Assembly: GCA_903835065.1 (NCBI GenBank) | Contig: CAILLO010000004.1 | Coordinates: forward strand, 25,985-89,984 | DNA: 64,000 nucleotides | Direction of reading: 5' to 3' | Origin: an uncultured Eubacteriales bacterium | GTDB lineage: Bacteria; Bacillota; Clostridia; Saccharofermentanales; UBA5734 | Part shown: positions 16,071 to 25,559 of the stretch, piece after piece | Position numbering within the stretch: position 1 is the first letter of the stretch | How the letters are laid out: each line of letters starts with the position of its first letter | Translations under genes and position numbers: made by a program | Notes under the pieces: model-generated | Told to the model about the DNA's origin: nothing | Seen by the model: only the letters and a program-made list of their open reading frames with translations | Database searches by the model: none

Positions 16071-16979
16071 ATGGCCGATCCGATTCCCGAACCCGCGGAC
16101 CAGGAGACCGTCGATCGCGTCCTGGGCATCCTCGCCCAAGGTGGGGAGATGTACGACGTCCTCCGCATCGTCGACCCGGTGGCCCACAAGGTGACCGAGC
16201 ACGTGGCCGACCGCGCGACGCCGCCCCCCTACCGCTGCCAGGGTTTCTGGAGCCCCGAACCGGCCTGCCCGGACTGCCTGACCTCCCGCGCTTTCCGGGA
16301 GAACCGCCGGATGAACCGCATAAGGTTCCACAAGGGAAGGATCTACCTGAACGTCGCGATCCCGGTGCCGGTCGGCGGCCGGGGCGTGGTCGTGGAACTT
16401 CTCAAGGACCTCACGGGCAGCCTCGTCACCATGGGCGGCAACAACGTGGAGGCGGGCGAACTGCAGACCCTGTTCGACCAGATCGAGATGGGCGCTTCCA
16501 CCGACCCCCTCACCGGACTGCTCGACCGCCGCACGCTCGACATCCGCCTGCCGAGGGAACTCGCGCGCGCCCGCTCGACCCGCTACCCTCTGTCCCTCGT
16601 ACTGCTGAGCATCGACGACCTCGTCCCCATCCGTTCCCGCTATGGCGAGGTGGTCGCCGACGAGGCGGTGCTCGCGGTGGCCGAACTGCTCAAGGCCAGC
16701 ATGCGCTCGGAGCAGGACTGGGTCGCCCGGTCCGCCGACGGCATGTTCCTCGTCGTGATGCGCAACACGGGCCATTCCGGGCTTCACACCGTCGCCGAAC
16801 GCCTGCGCGTGCGGACCGGCCGGATCGGGATCCAGCATGCCGGTCACTCCGTCCCCGTGTCCGCGAGCCTCGCCGTCCACATCGAGATGCCGACCCAGCC
16901 CTCCAACGGGCCCCTGCTGCAGATTCTCGAGAAGAAGGTGCAGGAAGCGGGCTTCGCGGGCGGCGACCGGATCGTCTGA
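16071..16979 (+). CDS. Degenerate GGDEF protein with Cys-containing N-terminal sensor
   Basis: The 302-residue soluble protein has two parts. The N-terminal domain (about 12-115) has VDPVAHKV and a cysteine cluster Cys56, Cys66-x-x-Cys69, a pattern common in PAS-like sensors of clostridial GGDEF proteins and possibly metal- or redox-binding. The C-terminal domain (about 142-300) keeps the fold start TDPLTGLLDRR, but the active-site GGDEF reads SADGM (221-225), so cyclase activity is unlikely. It may bind a nucleotide or act as a regulator. ATG 16071 is used, with AAGGAGGA upstream. Confidence 0.8.
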   Translation: MADPIPEPADQETVDRVLGILAQGGEMYDVLRIVDPVAHKVTEHVADRATPPPYRCQGFWSPEPACPDCLTSRAFRENRRMNRIRFHKGRIYLNVAIPVPVGGRGVVVELLKDLTGSLVTMGGNNVEAGELQTLFDQIEMGASTDPLTGLLDRRTLDIRLPRELARARSTRYPLSLVLLSIDDLVPIRSRYGEVVADEAVLAVAELLKASMRSEQDWVARSADGMFLVVMRNTGHSGLHTVAERLRVRTGRIGIQHAGHSVPVSASLAVHIEMPTQPSNGPLLQILEKKVQEAGFAGGDRIV

Positions 16980-16992
16980 CGGAAGACGCCGG

Positions 16993-17502
16993 ATGGAACG
17001 GATCGTCCTGATCGGAATGCCCGGCGCCGGAAAGACCACCGTCGGGCGGAGGATCGCCCGCACCCGAGGGGTCTCTTTCCTCGACACCGACCGCCTGATG
17101 GAGGCCCGCTTCGGCGTGCCCGTCCGCGTCCTGCTCGAGCGGCGGGGGCGCGAGGCGTTCCTTCGCTGCGAGGAACTGACCGTGCTCGCGATGGACGCGC
17201 CCGAGGGAGCGGTCGTCTCGACGGGCGGCAGCGTCGTCTACAGCCGGGAGGCGATGGCTCGCCTCCGTGCGCTGGGGATCGTGGTGTACCTGAAGACCGA
17301 CGCGGTCTCGCTCTCGCGGAGGACGGGGGACCTTCGGCGACGGGGCGTCGTGGCCGCCGAGGGGACGACGATCGCCGACCTGCTGGCCGAACGCGCCCCG
17401 CTGTACGAAGCCCACGCCGACCTCACCGTCGACGCATCCCGCGGGAAGCCCGAGGCCCTCGCCGCGCGCATCCTCGCGCAACTGACCGAACGGAGCGCGT
17501 GA
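16993..17502 (+). CDS. aroK: Shikimate kinase (AroK-like)
   Basis: The 169-residue P-loop kinase phosphorylates shikimate in the chorismate pathway. Walker A is GMPGAGKTT (8-16), the shikimate-binding region is FLDTDRLMEARFG (Asp33), and STGGS (76-80) matches the conserved GGG substrate loop in a variant form. The lid contains several Arg residues near 112-116. No other aro gene is adjacent, so a related small-molecule kinase cannot be excluded. It starts 13 bases after the GGDEF-like stop. Confidence 0.85.
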   Translation: MERIVLIGMPGAGKTTVGRRIARTRGVSFLDTDRLMEARFGVPVRVLLERRGREAFLRCEELTVLAMDAPEGAVVSTGGSVVYSREAMARLRALGIVVYLKTDAVSLSRRTGDLRRRGVVAAEGTTIADLLAERAPLYEAHADLTVDASRGKPEALAARILAQLTERSA

Positions 17503-17563
17503 TCCGATGGGAGGAATGTTCCGGTCCCGGCGCAGCCGGAGACCGACCCAGGAAGGAGAATCC

Positions 17564-17992
17564 GTGTCTGCGACGTCGACCGCCCGAAGGAAGGCTCCGC
17601 AGGAACAGAGCCTGTGGAAGACGCTGCGGCCCGGCGACGTCGTCGTCGTCGTCGCGGTCGTCGCGCTGGCCGTCGTGCTGTGGAGCGGGTCGCACCTCTC
17701 CGCGGCGAAGGTGACGGGGGCGGAGCTCGTCCGCGACGGGACGGTCCTGCGCACGTTCACGGTCCAGGAGCTGGACACCGACGCGAACTACGCGTTCGAG
17801 TCGCTGGGCTACCACTACACGATCCGGACGGGCGGCGGACGCATCCGGTTCGCCGCGGCGGACTGCCCCGACAAGGTCTGCGTGCAGACCGGCTGGATCG
17901 ACCGGCCTCCCCAGGTCGCCGCGTGCGTTCCCGGACACCTGCTCCTGCGCATGACCGGGAATTCTGACGGCGTCGACGTGAACAACCGATGA
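17564..17992 (+). CDS. NusG domain II-containing membrane-anchored protein
   Basis: The 142-residue protein has one membrane segment (about 25-42) and an extracytoplasmic NusG-II domain. Cys101, Cys106 and Cys121 sit in the motif CPDKVCVQTGWI…AACVPG, which is typical of the small NusG_II proteins encoded with ApbE and flavin-linked lipoproteins in Bacillota. GTG 17564 is chosen because AAGGAGA lies at the right distance; an ATG at 17507 in the same frame has no site. It is followed directly by the Gx transporter gene (4-base overlap). Confidence 0.82.
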   Translation: MSATSTARRKAPQEQSLWKTLRPGDVVVVVAVVALAVVLWSGSHLSAAKVTGAELVRDGTVLRTFTVQELDTDANYAFESLGYHYTIRTGGGRIRFAAADCPDKVCVQTGWIDRPPQVAACVPGHLLLRMTGNSDGVDVNNR

Positions 17993-18546
17993 GCGGGCGG
18001 ACCTTCAGGCCCCCTTCCGTGACGGACCACCCGCACGCCGTCTCCGCCTACGTGCGCCGGCTGGTCGCGGACGGCATCCTCGTCTCCCTCGCCGTCGTGC
18101 TGTCGATCGTCGAGCGCTGGATCCCGCTGAATTTCCTGATCCCCGTGCCGGGCATCAAGCTCGGCCTCGCGAACATCGTCACGCTCTTCGCGCTGTACCG
18201 CCTCGCCTTCGTGGACGCCGCGGCGATTCTCGTCGTCCGCTGCGTGCTCACGTCGCTGTTCCTCGGACCGGCCTCGCTGGTTTTCTCGCTGTTCGGCGGC
18301 ACCTGCGCCCTGCTCGTCATGGCGCTGTTGCGGCGGGGCGACGGCCGCGCCTTCTCCGTTTACGGAGTCAGCATGGCCGGTGCCGCCGCCCACAACATCG
18401 GCCAGGTCGCCGCGGCCTGCCTGATCCTCCAGGACCTTTCCCTCGCGACGTCCTACCTGCCCATGCTCCTCCTCGTCGGACTCCTCACGGGGATTCCCAC
18501 GGCGGCCGCGGCCGTGCCCGTCCTCCGGCGCCTGAAAAAGATATGA
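17989..18546 (+). CDS. Gx transporter family protein (heptaprenyl diphosphate synthase component I-like)
   Basis: The 185-residue protein has about five to six membrane segments and belongs to the family named Gx transporter or HepI-like. The N-terminal segment shows the family run VLSIVERWIPLNFLIPVPGIKLGLANIVTL. These resemble substrate-binding components of ECF-type transporters and co-occur with NusG_II and ApbE proteins, suggesting a role in quinone- or flavin-linked redox modules. The exact substrate is unknown. ATG overlaps the previous stop (ATGA). Confidence 0.85.
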   Translation: MSGRTFRPPSVTDHPHAVSAYVRRLVADGILVSLAVVLSIVERWIPLNFLIPVPGIKLGLANIVTLFALYRLAFVDAAAILVVRCVLTSLFLGPASLVFSLFGGTCALLVMALLRRGDGRAFSVYGVSMAGAAAHNIGQVAAACLILQDLSLATSYLPMLLLVGLLTGIPTAAAAVPVLRRLKKI

Positions 18547-18610
18547 CGAGTCATGCAAATAATCGGTCGAGATGCGCGCATGATACTGGTGCCCTTCGTT
18601 ACGATTATGT

Positions 18611-18616
18611 TATACT
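18611..18616 (+). promoter_or_regulatory. Extended -10 before the lipoprotein gene
   Basis: TGTTATACT, 70 bases before the ATG at 18686. The lipoprotein therefore probably has its own transcript in addition to any read-through. Confidence 0.5.
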
Positions 18617-18685
18617 CGTGAAGTTCTAGTCCGCCGACATGCCAGAAGCGGACCGCATTTCGAGGGAAAACAGTAGGAGGTACGC

Positions 18686-19222
18686 ATGTTCAAGAAGATC
18701 ATGATCATCACCCTGGTCGTCCTCGTCCTCGCCGGATGCGCCGCCACCGGTGGCGCCACCAAGCTCGGCCTCGGCCACGATGTCTCCATTTCCAGCCTCT
18801 CCACCGACGCAACCGCGGACGCCGCCGCCAAGATCGTCACCGACACCGTGATGGCCGCCGTCACCGTCGACTCGAACGGCAAGGTCGTCGGGATCAACAT
18901 CGACGACGCGCAGATCACGCTGGCCGTCGACAACACCGGCAAGCTGACCACCGACAAGTCCACGGTCTTCAAGACCAAGGACGAGCTCGGCACCGACTAC
19001 GGCATGATCAAGTTCGGCGGCTCCAAGTACGAGTGGAACCAGCAGGTCGCCTTCATCGAGGGCTGGATGGTCGGCAAGACCGCCTCCCAGATCGCCGCCA
19101 TGAAGACCAAGGACGGCGCCGAAGGCAAGATCGCGGACGAAGCCGACCTGGTCGGCAAGGTCTCGATCACCGTCCCGATCTTCCTGAAGGTCGTCGCCGA
19201 GGCGATGACCAACGCCAAGTAG
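18686..19222 (+). CDS. Lipoprotein of an ApbE-associated family
   Basis: The 178-residue lipoprotein has lipobox LAGC (Cys18). After the signal it carries a repetitive alpha/beta domain with the patterns VDSNGKVVGINIDDAQ, TDKSTVFKTKDELG and WMVGKTASQI. These are widespread in clostridial extracellular lipoproteins located with ApbE, NusG_II and Gx genes. Function is not established. A role as an extracellular redox or FMN-carrying protein is inference, and I see no canonical flavinylation motif. It starts with AGGAGGT and ends in a strong terminator. Confidence 0.75.
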   Translation: MFKKIMIITLVVLVLAGCAATGGATKLGLGHDVSISSLSTDATADAAAKIVTDTVMAAVTVDSNGKVVGINIDDAQITLAVDNTGKLTTDKSTVFKTKDELGTDYGMIKFGGSKYEWNQQVAFIEGWMVGKTASQIAAMKTKDGAEGKIADEADLVGKVSITVPIFLKVVAEAMTNAK

Positions 19223-19260
19223 GAATCGCGGGCCTTCCCGAGGCTCTCGACCCGAAGAGG

Positions 19261-19291
19261 ACCCTCCGGACCGTCCGGAGGGTTCTTTTTT
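19261..19291 (+). terminator. Intrinsic terminator after the lipoprotein gene
   Basis: ACCCTCCGGA (19261-19270) and TCCGGAGGGT (19274-19283) form a perfect 10-bp stem with a 3-base loop, followed by TCTTTTTT. Confidence 0.93.
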
Positions 19292-19305
19292 GTCCTTCCC
19301 GCTGA

Positions 19306-19311
19306 TATACT
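19306..19311 (+). promoter_or_regulatory. -10-like TATACT before apbE
   Basis: GATATACT lies 36 bases before the apbE ATG and immediately after the lipoprotein terminator. Confidence 0.45.
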
Positions 19312-19347
19312 CGGGGCTGACAGCCGCCTGACCGAAGGGAGACCGCC

Positions 19348-20466
19348 ATGACGTTCCAGCAGCCCCTCCGCCGCACCGCCGCCGTCTTCGTGGCGCTCGC
19401 CACCCTCCTGGCCGCCTGCCTCGGGTTCACCGGCTGCAATGCGGGCGTGGACTACACCAAGTATACGTACCAGTTCTACGGCACGTTCGACACGCTCGTC
19501 CAGATCGTCGGCTACGCCCGCTCCCAGTCCGAATTCGACTATTATTCCAAGATCGGCGAGCAGCGCTTCCAGGCGCTCAACCGGATCTTCGACATCTACA
19601 GCACCTACACCGGCCTCGACAACGCGAAGACCGTCAACGACAACGCCGGAATCGCCCCGGTCAAGGTGCCCGCGGAACTGCTCGCCCTGGTCAAGCAGTC
19701 GATCGACTGGTACGGAAAGACCGGCGGCAAGTGCAACATCGCGATGGGGCCCGTGATCGCCGTCTGGAAGAAGTACCGGGACCTCGCGCTCGCGGATGCG
19801 ACCAAGGCCCAGGTGCCGCCGACGGCCGAGCTCCAGGAGGCCGCGACGCACTGCGACCTCTCGAAGGTGATCGTCGACGACGCCGCGGGCACGATCTACC
19901 TCGAGGAGAAGGGGATGGTCCTCGACCTCGGCGCCGTCGCCAAGGGCTACGCCTGCGAGCTCGTCGCGCAGGACCTGCAGAAGGCCGGCCTCGTCTCCTG
20001 CATCGTCGACGGCGGCGGCAACATCCGCATCGTCGGGCGCCCGGCGGATGGCATCCGCCAGCGCTGGGGCGTTGGCATCCAGGATCCGAACGCCGACACG
20101 AGCTCCGACAGCTCCGCCGTATCGCTCGACATCGTGTTCCTCCACGACGAGTCCTTCGTGACCAGCGGCGACTACGAACGGTACTACATGGTCGGGACCA
20201 CGCGCTACTGCCACCTGATCGACCCGGTGACGCTCATGCCCGCGCGCTATTTCCGCGCCGTCGCCGTCAGCTACCCCGACAGCGGCATCGCCGACTTCAT
20301 GTCCACCACGCTCTTCCTGCTGCCCTACGACGAGGGGCGCGCGCTGGTCGAAAGCATCCCGGGCATGGACGCGATCTGGATCTTCGACGGCAACACGATG
20401 AAGATGACCGACAACATCAAGCAGTACATGAAGACGGCCGGTGGCGGCTCTTCCTCGATGCCGTAG
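19348..20466 (+). CDS. apbE: FAD:protein FMN transferase ApbE
   Basis: ApbE attaches FMN covalently to Thr/Ser of target proteins outside the membrane. The 372-residue precursor has a signal peptide with a lipobox-like LAAC (Cys24) and a second candidate Cys30. Family motifs are FDTLVQIVGY, LDLGAVAKGYACE, VDGGGNIRIVG, the SGDYERYY region and HLIDPVT, which cover the FAD- and Mg-binding sites. It starts with GAAGGGAGACCGCC before ATG. Its neighbours (NusG_II, Gx, lipoprotein) are typical partners. Confidence 0.95.
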   Translation: MTFQQPLRRTAAVFVALATLLAACLGFTGCNAGVDYTKYTYQFYGTFDTLVQIVGYARSQSEFDYYSKIGEQRFQALNRIFDIYSTYTGLDNAKTVNDNAGIAPVKVPAELLALVKQSIDWYGKTGGKCNIAMGPVIAVWKKYRDLALADATKAQVPPTAELQEAATHCDLSKVIVDDAAGTIYLEEKGMVLDLGAVAKGYACELVAQDLQKAGLVSCIVDGGGNIRIVGRPADGIRQRWGVGIQDPNADTSSDSSAVSLDIVFLHDESFVTSGDYERYYMVGTTRYCHLIDPVTLMPARYFRAVAVSYPDSGIADFMSTTLFLLPYDEGRALVESIPGMDAIWIFDGNTMKMTDNIKQYMKTAGGGSSSMP

Positions 20467-20491
20467 CCGCCCGGCGCGAAAGGAGGCCCGA

Positions 20492-20944
20492 ATGGCCCTG
20501 GACGGAACGGACCCGATCCCCGGTGGCGCCCCGGCGCCCGAGAACGCCCCGGCGCACGGCCGCGTGCCCGGTACCTCCAGGTTCCTGCTGCCGACGTTCG
20601 GCCGCGGCTGGCCCTGGTTGCTCTACATCGACCTCGCCCTGCCGGCCCTGATCTGGGCCGTCGCCTATTTCGCGAGGAGTCCGGTGTTCGCGCTGCTCTT
20701 CCACAACTACGGCCTGTACGTCGCGAGCCCCGCCCCGATCGGATCGGACGGCACGCTCTACTTCCTGTCGCTGTCCGGCTTGCCCGGCCTGCTGGTCCAG
20801 GTCTACGCGTTCGTGCGCGCCCTGCTCCGCAAGGACCGTCTGGACGCGGCCCTCTGCCTCGTCGTCGCCGTGGTACTGTTCGTGTTCTTCTTCTTCGGGC
20901 TGAACTACGAGATCGTGAAGATCCTCGACTTCGGCGGACTCTGA
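20492..20944 (+). CDS. Hypothetical membrane protein
   Basis: The 150-residue protein is not recognised. A Pro/Ala-rich N-terminus (1-35) is followed by about three to four membrane segments (near 42-62, 66-80, 91-110 and 118-138) and a short tail. ATG 20492 follows AAAGGAGGCCCGA. It lies 25 bases after apbE and is probably in the same transcript, so it may belong to the same redox module. Confidence 0.6.
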   Translation: MALDGTDPIPGGAPAPENAPAHGRVPGTSRFLLPTFGRGWPWLLYIDLALPALIWAVAYFARSPVFALLFHNYGLYVASPAPIGSDGTLYFLSLSGLPGLLVQVYAFVRALLRKDRLDAALCLVVAVVLFVFFFFGLNYEIVKILDFGGL

Positions 20945-20978
20945 CCGCGGGGTGACCCGCCGCCCGCGCGCAAGAAAA

Positions 20979-21003
20979 AGCCGACCGGACGGTCGGCTTC
21001 TTC
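20979..21003. terminator. Bidirectional terminator between 20944 and gcvPB
   Basis: AGCCGACC (20979-20986) pairs with GGTCGGCT (20991-20998). It has an A-rich run before and TCTTCC after, so it can serve the plus-strand unit and, read in reverse with AAAAAG becoming CTTTTT, the gcv operon. Confidence 0.85.
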
Positions 21004-21037
21004 CATGTGTCGCCAAGCGGTCGCCGCACCGGCCGCG

Positions 21038-22513
21038 TCAGCCCTCCGGCCGCTTCCAGCGGAGGACCGGCGTCCGCGCCGCGCGCAGCTCGTCGAGCCG
21101 AGAGACCGGCGTGCCGTGCGGGGCGTCGTGCAGCAGTTCCGGCGACGTCCTCGCTTCCTCCGCGATCCGCAGCATCGCGTCCGCGAAGGCGTCGAGCGTC
21201 TCGCGAGTCTCGGTCTCGGTCGGCTCGACCATGAGCGCCTCCTTCACGACGAGCGGGAAGTAGATCGTCGGCGGGTGGTAGCCGTAGTCGATCAGCCGCT
21301 TGGCCAGGTCGAGCGTCGAGCAGCCGGCCTCCTTCTGCGGCGTCCCTGTGATGACGAACTCGTGCATCGACGGGGCGTCGTAGGCGATCCGGTAGGCGGG
21401 GCGAAGGCGCTCGCGCAGGTAGGACGCGTTGGTGACCGCCGCCTCGGAGACCGCCGCGAGCCCCTCTTCGCCGTTGCGCAGGATGTACGCGTAGGCGCGC
21501 ACGAGTACCCCGAAGTTGCCGTAGAAGGAGCGGACCGGGCCGATCGAGAGCGGGCGGTCGGCGTCGAGGAGGTACTGGCCGGAGACGGCGTCCTTCATGA
21601 CGAGCGGGACGGGGAGGAAGGGGACGAGCCGTTCGGATACGCCGACCGGGCCGGCGCCCGGGCCGCCGCCGCCGTGCGGGGTGGCGAAGGTCTTGTGGAG
21701 GTTCAGGTGCACGACGTCGAAGCCCATGTCGCCGGGGCGGGACTGCATCAGGATCGCGTTGGCGTTGGCGCCGTCGTAGTAGAGCAGGCCGCCCGCCGCG
21801 TGGACCTTCTGCGCGATCGCCTCGATGTTCTTCTCGAACAGGCCGAGCGTGTTGGGGTTGGTCAGCATGAGGGCCGCCACGTCGTCGCCGAGCAGGCGGT
21901 CCAGCGCGTCGAGGTCGACCATCCCGTCCGGGCCGGACGGCACTTCGCGCACCTCGAGGCCGGCCACCGCCGCGGACGCGGGGTTGGTCCCGTGCGCGGA
22001 GTCCGGCACGAGCACGACGATGCGCTTCGCGTCGCCGCGGTGCCGGTGGTAGGCGCGGATGCACATCAGGCCGGTCAGCTCGCCGTGAGCGCCGGCGGCG
22101 GGCTGCAGCGAGAAGGCGCTCATCCCGCAGAGGCGCGACAGCCAGTCGGCCAGGTCGTGCATCAGGGCGAGGCAGCCCTGCGCGGTCGCGGGGTCCTGGA
22201 GCGGGTGCGCGCCGGCGAAGCCGGGCAGCCGCGCGAAGGCCTCGTTCTCCTTGGGGTTGTACTTCATGGTGCAGGAGCCGAGCGGGTAGAAGCCGGTCTC
22301 GACGCCGAAGTTGCGCGTCGACAGCCACGTGTAGTGCCGGACGGCCTCGACCTCGGAGACTTCGGCGAGGTCGGGCGAAGCGGAGCGCAGGAGCACGGGG
22401 TCGACGGCGCAATCCGGGACGTCGCAGTCGGGATAGAGGGAGGAGCCGCGTCCGGGGGCGCCGCGCTCGAAGATCAGCAGGGTCTTCTCGGACGTCGGGT
22501 TCGGCGCGTTCAT
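21038..22513 (-). CDS. gcvPB: Glycine dehydrogenase (decarboxylating) subunit 2
   Basis: The PLP-bearing half of the split P-protein decarboxylates glycine and passes the aminomethyl group to lipoyl GcvH. It has 491 residues. The PLP lysine is Lys274 in [18 protein letters not shown], and [19 protein letters not shown] and LTNPNTLG are family motifs. ATG 22513 overlaps the gcvPA stop by 4 bases. It is the last gene of the gcvT-gcvH-gcvPA-gcvPB operon under the glycine riboswitch. Confidence 0.97.
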   Translation of the reverse strand: MNAPNPTSEKTLLIFERGAPGRGSSLYPDCDVPDCAVDPVLLRSASPDLAEVSEVEAVRHYTWLSTRNFGVETGFYPLGSCTMKYNPKENEAFARLPGFAGAHPLQDPATAQGCLALMHDLADWLSRLCGMSAFSLQPAAGAHGELTGLMCIRAYHRHRGDAKRIVVLVPDSAHGTNPASAAVAGLEVREVPSGPDGMVDLDALDRLLGDDVAALMLTNPNTLGLFEKNIEAIAQKVHAAGGLLYYDGANANAILMQSRPGDMGFDVVHLNLHKTFATPHGGGGPGAGPVGVSERLVPFLPVPLVMKDAVSGQYLLDADRPLSIGPVRSFYGNFGVLVRAYAYILRNGEEGLAAVSEAAVTNASYLRERLRPAYRIAYDAPSMHEFVITGTPQKEAGCSTLDLAKRLIDYGYHPPTIYFPLVVKEALMVEPTETETRETLDAFADAMLRIAEEARTSPELLHDAPHGTPVSRLDELRAARTPVLRWKRPEG

Positions 22514-23904
22514 CGGACCGCCTCCTTCCGGGGCGCGGAGGCTTCGGACGAGCGCCCGGCCACGTGCGCGGCCGCGGCGACGACGAAGGCGTCGATCTCG
22601 GCGCGCGTGCGCTTCTCGGTGACGGCGACGAGCCAGCAGCCGGCCAGCGCGGCGTCGACGGGACCGAGGTCGAGGCCGCCGACGAAGCCCCGGTCGAGCA
22701 GGGCGCGGTTCAGGCCTGCGACGTCGCCGCCGCGGACCCGGACGGCGCACTCGCGGAAGAGGGGGCCGGCGTGCAGGGGCTCGAAGGCGCCGGTGGCGGC
22801 GAGCCGGGCGCGGAGGTAGTCCGCTTTGGAGATGCACTGGCGCGCGGCCTCGGCGAGGCCGGAGGGGCCGGCCACGGCGCAGTGGACCGTCGCCGCGGTG
22901 GCGCACAGCGCCTGGTTGGTGCACAGGTTGGACGTCGCCTTCTCGCGGCGGATGTGCTGCTCGCGGGCCTGCAGCGTCAGGACGAAGCCGCGGCGGCCCT
23001 CCCGGTCGACGGTCTCGCCGGCGATGCGGCCGGGCATGCGGCGCACGAGGGCGTCGCGCGTCGTGAGGAAGCCGGCCCACGGGCCGCCGAAGGAGAGGTG
23101 CTGGCCGAGGGGCTGCACGTCGCCCACCGCCACGTCGGCGCCGCACTCGCCGGGCGAGCGCAGGACGGCGAGGGACAGCGGGTCGCAGTACGCGATCGAC
23201 AGGGCGCCCGCGGCGTGCGCGAAGGCGGCCGGGAGCGAGAGGTCGTGGATGCGGCCGAAGAAGTCGGGGCTCTGGACGAGCACGGCCGCGACGTCGTCGA
23301 GGGAGGCGCCGGGGGCCGCCGCGCAGGGGGTGCCGTCCTCGCGGCAGTCCTCGAGGACGAGGCCGGTGAAGGAGGCGTAGGTGGCGAGGACGGCGCGGAC
23401 GCCGGGGTGGACGGAGCGGGCGACGAGCGCGCGGGGGCGGCCGGTATGGCGGTGGGCCATCAGCAGGGCCTCGGCGGCGGCCGTGGCGCCGTCGTACATC
23501 GACGAGTTGGAGACGTCGAGACCCGTGAGGGCGCACATCGTGCTCTGGAACTCGAAGATGGCCTGCAGCGTCCCCTGGCTGATCTCGGGTTGGTAGGGCG
23601 TGTAGGCGGTCGCGAACTCCTGCCGGGAGACCAAGGCGTCGACGGCGGTGGGGACGAAGTGGTCGTACGCGCCGGCGCCGAGGAAGCACACCGCACGGTC
23701 CGCGGGCCGGTTGCGGTCGGACAGCGCCTGCATGTGGCGCGCGAGGGACAGGGCGTCGAGGGCGGGAGGCAGCCCGACGGCGGTGCGGAGGCGCACGCCC
23801 TCGGGAATGCAGGCCGAGAGCCCGGCGTCCGGCGGGAGGCCGACGTCGCGCAGCATCGCCGCGCGCTCTGCGGTGGTCGTGGGGACATAGCCCGGCGTAC
23901 GCAT
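22510..23904 (-). CDS. gcvPA: Glycine dehydrogenase (decarboxylating) subunit 1
   Basis: This half of the split P-protein forms a heterotetramer with GcvPB. It has 464 residues from the ATG at 23904, with the N-terminal pattern [31 protein letters not shown] and [23 protein letters not shown] (quoted as [14 protein letters not shown] and [10 protein letters not shown]). The ATG at 23913 overlaps the gcvH stop but lies too close to the GGAAGGG site. The ATG at 23904 has good spacing and matches the family N-terminus better. The gene overlaps gcvPB by 4 bases. Confidence 0.95.
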   Translation of the reverse strand: MRTPGYVPTTTAERAAMLRDVGLPPDAGLSACIPEGVRLRTAVGLPPALDALSLARHMQALSDRNRPADRAVCFLGAGAYDHFVPTAVDALVSRQEFATAYTPYQPEISQGTLQAIFEFQSTMCALTGLDVSNSSMYDGATAAAEALLMAHRHTGRPRALVARSVHPGVRAVLATYASFTGLVLEDCREDGTPCAAAPGASLDDVAAVLVQSPDFFGRIHDLSLPAAFAHAAGALSIAYCDPLSLAVLRSPGECGADVAVGDVQPLGQHLSFGGPWAGFLTTRDALVRRMPGRIAGETVDREGRRGFVLTLQAREQHIRREKATSNLCTNQALCATAATVHCAVAGPSGLAEAARQCISKADYLRARLAATGAFEPLHAGPLFRECAVRVRGGDVAGLNRALLDRGFVGGLDLGPVDAALAGCWLVAVTEKRTRAEIDAFVVAAAAHVAGRSSEASAPRKEAVR

Positions 23905-23909
23905 GCGGG

Positions 23910-24302
23910 TCATCCCTTCCCGCCGACCAGGGCCCCATAGGCGGTCGCGTCGAGCAGGCCCGCCGAAGCGGCGTCGAAGGCGGCGTCGAGGTCGAGCACG
24001 ACGAGCGGTTGGCCGTACGGGTCGGAATTGAGCAGCGCCGGGTCGTCGTAGAGGGCGCGGTTGGAGACGGAGACGGTGCCGGCGACCGGCGCGTACGCGT
24101 CGGAGGCGGCCTTGACCGACTCGAGCGTCGCGACGCTGTCGCCCGCCGCGAGCTTCTTCCCGACGGGCGCCGGGTCGGCGAAGACGAGGTCGCCGAGCTC
24201 GTGCTGGGCGTGGTCGGTGATGCCGACCGATGCCTTGCCTCCGTCGATGCGGATCCACTCGTGGCTGGCGGTGTAGAAACGGTCCTTCGGAATCGCGGAC
24301 AT
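23910..24302 (-). CDS. gcvH: Glycine cleavage system H protein
   Basis: The lipoyl carrier of the glycine cleavage complex, 130 residues. The lipoylated lysine is Lys64 in [16 protein letters not shown], and [20 protein letters not shown] is the family N-terminal motif. ATG 24302 is preceded by AGGAGGTGCCCC. The stop overlaps the start region of gcvPA. Confidence 0.97.
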   Translation of the reverse strand: MSAIPKDRFYTASHEWIRIDGGKASVGITDHAQHELGDLVFADPAPVGKKLAAGDSVATLESVKAASDAYAPVAGTVSVSNRALYDDPALLNSDPYGQPLVVLDLDAAFDAASAGLLDATAYGALVGGKG

Positions 24303-24355
24303 GGGGGCACCTCCTGTGATGCGATCTCGCCTCTCGGCGTCGGGGAACCTTCGGA

Positions 24356-25519
24356 TCAGAGGACCTTCGGACGGGCGTAGAAGGGCAGCGGGACCATCGC
24401 GAAGGGCTCGGGGCGCTCGCGGACGACGACGGCGCATTCGGGGATCGGGGCGACCTCGGCGTTGCCGACGAGCGATTCGACGAGGGCCATCGCGAGCCCG
24501 CGGTCGAGCGTGGGGGAGAAGAGGCCGGACGTGACGTGGCCGACCGGGCGGGTGCCGGACAGGACCTCGTAGCCGGCGCGGGGGATGACGCGGCCGGAGG
24601 AGGTGAGTCCGACGAGCCGTCGGGAGGCGCCCTGCGTGAACTGGCGCAGCAGCGCGGCGCGGCCGATGAAGGCGGGCTTGGACAGGGCGATGAAGCGGCG
24701 GAGCCCGGCTTCGATCGGGGAGATGTCGTCGGCGAGTTCGTGCCCATAGAGGGGAAGGGCTGCTTCGAAGCGGAGGGAGTCCCGTGCGCCGAGGCCGGCG
24801 GGCACGGCGCCGAGCGAGAGCAGCGCGCGCCAGAGGCCCGGAGCGTCTTCGGGCGCCAGGTAGATCTCGAAGCCGTCCTCGCCGGTGTAGCCGGTGCGGG
24901 ACACGAGCATCCGGGCCGTGCGGGGGCCCGCGACGCCGGCGGGCAGCGTCAGGTCGGCGTGCTGGAAGCGCGTCAGGCGGGGGGCGGCCTCGAGCCCGGG
25001 CACGGACTTCATCAGGTCCGCGGCGGCGGGACCCTGGAGGGCGATCTGCGCATACCGGGAGGAGGCGTCCCCGACGCGGACGCCCGTGCTGGCGCGGCCG
25101 TCGAGGAATTCCTCCGCGCGGTCCCGGATCCATGCGAAGTCCTTCGCGGTGTTCGCGGCGTTGACGACGAGGAGGTATCCCTCGTGCCCGAGGTTGTAGA
25201 CGATCAGGTCGTCGACGGTGCCGCCGGCCTCGTTGCACATCGGGCTGTAGACGGCCTTGCGGCCGTCCGCCTTCGCGACGTCGTTCACCAGCAGGCGTTG
25301 CAGGAAGGGGAGCGCGCTCGCGCCGGTCACGGTCAGTTCGCCCATGTGCGACACGTCGAACATCCCGGCTCCGGAACGCACCGCGCGGTGCTCCTCGAGG
25401 ATGCCGGCGTACTGGACCGGCAGGTCGAAGCCGGCATAGTCGACCATGCGGGCGCCGAGCGCGAGGTGCTCGGCGTGGAGCGGGGTCCGGCGGAGTTCCG
25501 GGGTTTCGGGTGCGGTCAT
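24356..25519 (-). CDS. gcvT: Aminomethyltransferase (T protein)
   Basis: GcvT transfers the methylene group from the H protein to tetrahydrofolate, releasing ammonia. The 387-residue protein has the family motifs LPVQYAGILEEHRAVR, GMFDVSHMGE, ARDSLRFEAALPLYGHEL and the C-terminal barrel with GHVTSGLFSPTL. ATG 25519 is preceded by AAGGAGGAACC. It is the first gene after the glycine riboswitch. Confidence 0.97.
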   Translation of the reverse strand: MTAPETPELRRTPLHAEHLALGARMVDYAGFDLPVQYAGILEEHRAVRSGAGMFDVSHMGELTVTGASALPFLQRLLVNDVAKADGRKAVYSPMCNEAGGTVDDLIVYNLGHEGYLLVVNAANTAKDFAWIRDRAEEFLDGRASTGVRVGDASSRYAQIALQGPAAADLMKSVPGLEAAPRLTRFQHADLTLPAGVAGPRTARMLVSRTGYTGEDGFEIYLAPEDAPGLWRALLSLGAVPAGLGARDSLRFEAALPLYGHELADDISPIEAGLRRFIALSKPAFIGRAALLRQFTQGASRRLVGLTSSGRVIPRAGYEVLSGTRPVGHVTSGLFSPTLDRGLAMALVESLVGNAEVAPIPECAVVVRERPEPFAMVPLPFYARPKVL

Positions 25520-25559
25520 GGCGGTTCCTCCTTCGGTGGGTCCTCTTCGGTCCGGAAAC

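Noticed and set aside
21038..24310. A single fused glycine decarboxylase
   Set aside because: The frame runs through, but the upstream part is a shadow; gcvPA and gcvPB are in different frames with a 4-base overlap.
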